From positions 62,001 to 126,000 of the forward strand of contig NZ_JAAAPJ010000010.1 in the NCBI RefSeq assembly GCF_009909145.1: a stretch of DNA of 64,000 nt, in the 5' to 3' direction. Both the position numbers and the translations under genes were made by a program. The stretch comes from Corallococcus silvisoli. GTDB lineage: Bacteria; Myxococcota; Myxococcia; Myxococcales; Myxococcaceae. Shown piece by piece: positions 60,285 through 64,000 of this stretch. Position 1 is the first letter of the stretch. Every line of letters starts with the position of its first letter. The notes under the pieces were generated by a model, which had not been told where the DNA came from, ran no database searches, and saw only the letters and a list, made by a program, of their open reading frames with translations.

Positions 60285-60908
60285 ATGAAGATGTCGCTCA
60301 AGTCCGCCGTCACCCTGCTGGCCGTCGCCGCCCCCTCGTTCGCCTTCGCGTCCGCGTGGGAGATTGACTCGTCGCACTCCAGCGCGCAGTTCGGCGTGAA
60401 GCACATGATGGTGTCCACCGTGCGTGGCACCTTCAGCAACGTGAAGGGCACCGTCAACCTGGATGACAAGGACATCACCAAGTCCACCATCGAGGCGACC
60501 CTCGACGCGACCACGGTCAACACCAACGAGCCCAAGCGCGACGAGCACCTGCGCAGCCCCGACTTCTTCGACGTCGCGAAGTACCCGACCATCACCTTCA
60601 AGTCGACGAAGGTCGCGAAGGCCGGCAAGGACAAGCTGAACGTCACGGGCGACCTGACGATGCACGGCGTGACGAAGCCTGTCGTGCTGGCCGTGGAAGG
60701 CCCGACGCCCGAGACGAAGGACGCGTGGGGCAACGTGCGCCGCGGCGCCACGGCCACCACGAAGATCAAGCGCAGCGACTTCGGCCTGACCTGGAACAAG
60801 GCGCTGGAGGCCGGCGGCGTGGCGGTGGGCGATGAGATCAGCATCACGCTCGACCTGGAGACCACGAAGAAGGCCGAGGAGGCCCCGGCGGCCAAGGACG
60901 CGAAGTAG
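60285..60908 (+). CDS. YceI-family periplasmic protein
   Basis: 207 residues with a signal peptide (AVTLLAVAAPSFAFASA) and the YceI lipocalin-like fold: WEIDSSHSSAQFGVKHMMVS, RDEHLRSPDFFDVAKYPTIT, LTMHGVTKPVVLAVEGP and the late block RSDFGLTWNKALEAGGVAVG. YceI proteins bind isoprenoid lipids; E. coli YceI is base-induced. The C-terminus is a Lys/Ala/Glu tail. It lies 36 bp after the dioxygenase on the same strand and may share its promoter, and ends in a strong terminator. Confidence 0.93.
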   Translation: MKMSLKSAVTLLAVAAPSFAFASAWEIDSSHSSAQFGVKHMMVSTVRGTFSNVKGTVNLDDKDITKSTIEATLDATTVNTNEPKRDEHLRSPDFFDVAKYPTITFKSTKVAKAGKDKLNVTGDLTMHGVTKPVVLAVEGPTPETKDAWGNVRRGATATTKIKRSDFGLTWNKALEAGGVAVGDEISITLDLETTKKAEEAPAAKDAK

Positions 60909-60948
60909 TCCTTTCGTTTCGCCGCCCATCCGGGCTGCTGAAATGAAG

Positions 60949-60981
60949 AGAGGGGCCTCGGTGACGAGGCCCCTCTTTTTT
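60949..60981 (+). terminator. Intrinsic terminator after the YceI gene
   Basis: Perfect 12-bp stem AGAGGGGCCTCG (60949-60960) and CGAGGCCCCTCT (60965-60976) with a GTGA tetraloop, followed directly by TTTTT (60977-60981). This is the only hairpin in the window with a proper T-run. Confidence 0.95.
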
Positions 60982-61027
60982 GTGCATCCGCAGGGAGGAC
61001 CTGGGCCGTCGCGCGCGCACGGCCCCT

Positions 61028-61774
61028 TTAGTGACCTGCCCAGGCGCGGAGCTTCGGGCATTCCACGTTCGCGGTCAGCCCCTCCATCGCGCTGACCATG
61101 ATCGCGCTGGCGTCCATCGGATTAACCCTCCTCACCGCGTCAATGACGTCATGGAGCCGCGTGTCCAGGCTCGGGCCACGTTCGGAGAGAATCCGCGCGA
61201 TCGCGGCCTCCCACACCTCCCTCGAGGGAACCGCATCGCCAGGGATGGCGGCGGACATGGCCTGGCAGAGCACCACGGCGCTCTCCTTGAACCTCGCGAG
61301 CGACGCCTTCCGCTCGGCCTCGGTGGTGCGGAAGCGCGCCCACACCGACACCTCCACCGACGACTCCCCATCGACGGGGGGGAACGTCCACTGCCGCGCC
61401 AGCTCCTGAGCACACCCCGGATCGATGAAGGCCCCACGCACCTTCATCGTCGACTCGACGGAGCTGAGCTTTGCCACCGTGCCGTTGGCGTCGATCACGA
61501 AACGGAACAGGACCCGGTCGTCCGCGTCCGCGGGCGCCGTCCACGGAGCGGACCGTGTAGGCCCCTCCTTCTGCGGGACCTCCGCGGTGAGGCGCGGACA
61601 GACAGTCAGGGCCTGGCGCTGCGCATCGAAGACCCGGCGGACGGCATTGGGAGAAAGCCCGGGGGTCGTTTCGACGCGCTCCGCGGCGGAGACCTCGGCC
61701 GCGCGGGCGGAGAAGGACGAACAGCTCAGCATGAGCAGCGCGGCGAAGCATCGAGGGTTCACGTTCCGGAACAT
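61028..61774 (-). CDS. AgmX/PglI C-terminal domain-like exported protein
   Basis: 248 residues with a signal peptide (CFAALLMLSCSSFSARA). The middle part is TonB_C-like: VFDAQRQALTVCPRLTAEV, VLFRFVIDANGTVAKLSSVE, a Cys in FIDPGCAQELARQWTFPPVD, as in the myxobacterial AgmX/PglI C-terminal domain, linked to gliding motility. Two Cys probably pair. The last 90 residues are helical and not recognised. AgmX itself has a membrane helix and a long linker that are missing here, so this is a stand-alone exported relative. Start ATG 61774. Confidence 0.65.
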   Translation of the reverse strand: MFRNVNPRCFAALLMLSCSSFSARAAEVSAAERVETTPGLSPNAVRRVFDAQRQALTVCPRLTAEVPQKEGPTRSAPWTAPADADDRVLFRFVIDANGTVAKLSSVESTMKVRGAFIDPGCAQELARQWTFPPVDGESSVEVSVWARFRTTEAERKASLARFKESAVVLCQAMSAAIPGDAVPSREVWEAAIARILSERGPSLDTRLHDVIDAVRRVNPMDASAIMVSAMEGLTANVECPKLRAWAGH

Positions 61775-62192
61775 GGCTCACACGATAAGCGGAACGACGG
61801 GAGCGGGAGAACGCCGCGGTCGACGCGAAAGCGCCGACGCCTGGGCGGCATCGAGGAGAGCCTGGGGACTTGAAAGGGGGCCCTCACGCGCGAGTGGGTC
61901 CGCCCGTATGCACTGATGCGCGACGCCCTGCGGGCAACCGCCTCCCACGGGTACTCCCGCGCGCGGGTCTCTCGGTGGAACGAGCGCGGTCTGGAGGTGC
62001 GGGAGTGCGACGCCGGCTCGCTGCCCGGGTCCGCGGGACGCGCCGACATTACCGGGCCACGGGGCATGGGCCGGCGCTTCCGCGCCGACCCAGGTCGCTA
62101 CCTCCGAAGCATCGCGCAGGAACTCAGGCCCTGTTTGCTGGCGTCGTTCCTGTGCGCGGTGGGGCGGGGGAGGCCCGCCCCTGCCTCACGCT
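61775..62192. other. Intergenic stretch
   Basis: A plus-strand frame of 105 codons (61916-62233) exists but lacks a ribosome site, is Arg-rich and overlaps the next gene, so I do not call it. No promoter or strong hairpin stands out. Confidence 0.4.
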
Positions 62193-64000
62193 TCAGCCCT
62201 CGGCGACGGCCTGCACGCTGGAGCGGTAGATGAAGATGCGCGCGGTGTTGGTGCGGGTGTCGGCGGGGATGACGAAGAAGCCCGGGGTGGGGCCCTTGAA
62301 GTCCTGGGAGAAGCCGGCGACCTGGCGACCGTCATTGAACGTGACGCGGATCTTCGAACCCTCCGCCTGCGGCTGACGGGCGCCCGCGGCGAGCATGAAG
62401 AAGATGGCCTTCACGCGCTTGCCGGGGATGCGCTCCGGGGCGAAGCCGCTCTGCTGCTCCAGGGAGATGGTGTCCTCCAGCAGGTCCGCGTCGCGGATGG
62501 TGCCGCGCTTCACCTGGCCTTCGACGGTGTGGATGATGACGCGGTGCTCGCCCTCCACGAAGGAGTTGGTGGAGCCCGCGAGTCCCTCCGTGGGCATGTC
62601 GAAGAGCGCGTCGTCCACGGGGCGCAGGTGGTTGGCGGACGCTGGCGTCGCCATCACAGGCGTCGCGTGGGCCATGGGCGCCGGACTCCGCGAGGCGGCG
62701 GGCGGCGTGAGCCGGGCCACGGGCAGGGAGGCGCGCGGCGGGGCCGGAGGTGGTGGCGCAGGAGGCAGGGCGGGCTCCTCCTCCTCCTCGACGAGCTCGA
62801 TGTCCGCGATGGGCTCGGATTCGGGCTCCACCTCCTCGACGTCCAGGGCGGGCATGGCGTCGAGGACAGGCTCCACGTCCACTGCGGGCTCTTCCCAGCC
62901 GGAGGACGGAGGAGGCTGGGCGGCCCAGGTGGGCGCGGTGATGTCGGTGAGGGAGACCTCTTCCTCGGCGACGGGCTCGCTCCATTCAGCGGCGGCGGGC
63001 GGCGGCGTCTGCCATGCGCCCGGGGCGGGCGCGGCCTCCGCGGTCATCCATTCAGGTTGGGCCTCCTGGGGTGCGGCCCAGGCGGAGCGGGCGGCCGGGG
63101 CCTCCGGTGCGCTCCATTCCGGTGCGGCGGGAGGGGACGCCCATTCAGAGGCGGCTTCCTCGACCGGGGCATCCCACGCCTGCTGGGCGTCGGTGGCCTG
63201 CTGGGCCCACTCGGACTGGGGCTCGAGGGGTGCTTCTTCCGCGGCGGCCCATTCCGGCGATGCGGTGGTGGGCGCGGTGCCTTCGGCGGTGGCCCATTCC
63301 GGCTGCGCGTCGAGCGGAGCTGCTTCCGAAGCGTTCCAGTCCGTCGGGTCGGCGGCAGGCGCCGAGCCATCGGCGGTGGCCCATTCCGGCTGGGCTTCGA
63401 CGGGAGCGCCTTCGGTGGAGGACCACTCGGGTTGCGCGGCGATGGGGGCGGCTTCGTCGGTGGAGTTCCACTCCGTGGCGGTTGCCGAGCCTTCCGCCGT
63501 GGCCCACTCAGGCTGTGCCGTGACGGAAGCCGGCTCCTCGGCGGTGGTCCACTCTGACTGCGCGGCGACGGGAGTGGCTTCTTCCGCCGTGGCCCACTCC
63601 GGCTGCGCGGCCGTGGATGCGCTCTGATCAGCGGCGGTCCACTCCGGCTGCGCGGAGGGAGGTGCGGCCTCGTCCGTGGCAGCCCATTCCGTCTGCGCGG
63701 CGATGGGCTCGGCTTCTTCCGTAGAGGCCCACTCGGACTGCGCGGCGATGGGGGCGACTTCTTCTGTCGAGGCCCACTCGGACTGCGCGGCGACGGGGGC
63801 TACCTCTTCCGTGGCTTCCCATTCCGTCTGCGCGGCGATGGGCTCGGCCTCTTCCGCGGTGGCCCACTCGGGCTGCGCGGCGATGGGGGCTGCCTCTTCT
63901 GTCGTAGCCCACTCGGGCTGCGCGGCGATGGGCTCGGCTTCTTCCGTAGAGGCCCACTCGGACTGCGCGGCGATGGGGGCTGCTTCTTCCGTCGTGGCCC
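62193..64000 (-). CDS. Repeat-rich protein with C-terminal DUF6982-like domain (5' end missing)
   Basis: The gene runs off the right edge; the visible 602 codons are in one frame to the TGA at 62193-62195. The upstream part is about twenty degenerate 15-residue repeats (consensus AEEAAPIAAQPEWAT), acidic with one Trp each. After a Pro/Glu linker, the last 120 residues form a compact domain (EHRVIIHTVEGQVKRGTIRD, RIPGKRVKAIFFMLAAGARQ, GFFVIPADTRTNTARIFIYR) that I recall as DUF6982 in myxobacterial regulatory and motility proteins. Function unknown; a PilZ-like or beta-barrel binding fold is possible. The internal Met at 63047 is not the start. Confidence 0.75.
   Translation of the reverse strand, partial: ATTEEAAPIAAQSEWASTEEAEPIAAQPEWATTEEAAPIAAQPEWATAEEAEPIAAQTEWEATEEVAPVAAQSEWASTEEVAPIAAQSEWASTEEAEPIAAQTEWAATDEAAPPSAQPEWTAADQSASTAAQPEWATAEEATPVAAQSEWTTAEEPASVTAQPEWATAEGSATATEWNSTDEAAPIAAQPEWSSTEGAPVEAQPEWATADGSAPAADPTDWNASEAAPLDAQPEWATAEGTAPTTASPEWAAAEEAPLEPQSEWAQQATDAQQAWDAPVEEAASEWASPPAAPEWSAPEAPAARSAWAAPQEAQPEWMTAEAAPAPGAWQTPPPAAAEWSEPVAEEEVSLTDITAPTWAAQPPPSSGWEEPAVDVEPVLDAMPALDVEEVEPESEPIADIELVEEEEEPALPPAPPPPAPPRASLPVARLTPPAASRSPAPMAHATPVMATPASANHLRPVDDALFDMPTEGLAGSTNSFVEGEHRVIIHTVEGQVKRGTIRDADLLEDTISLEQQSGFAPERIPGKRVKAIFFMLAAGARQPQAEGSKIRVTFNDGRQVAGFSQDFKGPTPGFFVIPADTRTNTARIFIYRSSVQAVAEG
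63050..64000. repeat. 45-bp coding tandem repeats
   Basis: Near the right edge CCCACTCGG recurs at 63863, 63908 and 63953, exactly 45 bp apart; farther left the spacing drifts and the units diverge. All copies keep the frame of the minus-strand gene, and the array continues beyond the window. Confidence 0.9.

Noticed and set aside
61916..62233. 105-codon plus-strand frame
   Set aside because: No ribosome site, Arg-rich with no family, and it overlaps the end of the convergent repeat-protein gene.

Overview
The window is very GC-rich DNA (third codon positions almost always G or C) that reads as a chromosome segment of a myxobacterium, most likely Myxococcaceae (Corallococcus/Myxococcus type). 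The reasons are a lipoprotein toxin/immunity pair of a kind I know only from myxobacteria, an AgmX/PglI-type protein, lipoproteins with Val-Asp-Ala-Gly linkers, a Ser/Thr kinase fused to an ATPase and TPR region, a sigma-54 activator and a histone deacetylase-like enzyme. The assignment rests on recalled families, not on a search.

Region 1 (1-19.9 kb) is a dense block of transport and acid-stress functions. On the plus strand are a ZntB-like CorA channel, a HAD phosphatase, a BASS-type transporter, a SulP transporter with a STAS domain, an outer-membrane barrel and a ThrE-type exporter, several with overlapping stops and starts. On the minus strand, in transcription order, are glutamate decarboxylase, an AspT-type antiporter, a barrel protein, a second SulP transporter, a sulfatase and its formylglycine-generating enzyme. 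A glutaminase and an OprO/P-like porin diverge from the decarboxylase. Together they look like a glutamine-to-GABA proton-consuming acid-resistance module beside a sulfate-ester/anion module.

Region 2 (19.9-26.4 kb) is accessory. It has a 716-residue protein with an OTU cysteine-protease motif, a divergent small protein with a eukaryote-style bipartite nuclear-localisation pattern, and a lipoprotein toxin plus immunity cassette resembling the SitA/SitI kin-discrimination toxins. The cassette lies between two direct copies of the 3' end of the histone deacetylase-like gene, which points to horizontal acquisition at that site. A tRNA 3'-end-like fragment lies near the right copy.

Region 3 (26.4-35.1 kb) holds a chemoreceptor, an MFS transporter, tatA/tatC (TatC carries a large periplasmic insertion), an RCK-domain channel-like protein with a degenerate selectivity filter, a degenerate metallo-beta-lactamase-fold lipoprotein, and an SRPBCC protein with a long histone-H1-like basic tail.

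Region 4 (35.1-40.6 kb) is a methionine operon, metY-metX-metL-like. It is preceded by what looks like a complete attenuation leader: a promoter, a 24-codon near-leaderless peptide with Met-Cys-Met-Cys-Ser-Met, a strong hairpin, and a mutually exclusive antiterminator pairing. The last enzyme has an intact homoserine dehydrogenase half but a degenerate aspartokinase half.

Region 5 (40.6-64 kb) is mixed metabolism and regulation: hydrolase lipoproteins, a glutathione transferase, a methyltransferase, a P450, pruA with a mutarotase, a response regulator, a kinase-ATPase-TPR regulator, a thiolase, a rhomboid-like pseudoprotease, and a XylR/DmpR-type sigma-54 activator divergent from an extradiol dioxygenase that has a good -24/-12 promoter. 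A YceI protein with a textbook terminator and an AgmX/PglI-like protein follow. The window ends inside a gene encoding about 20 units of a 15-residue repeat.
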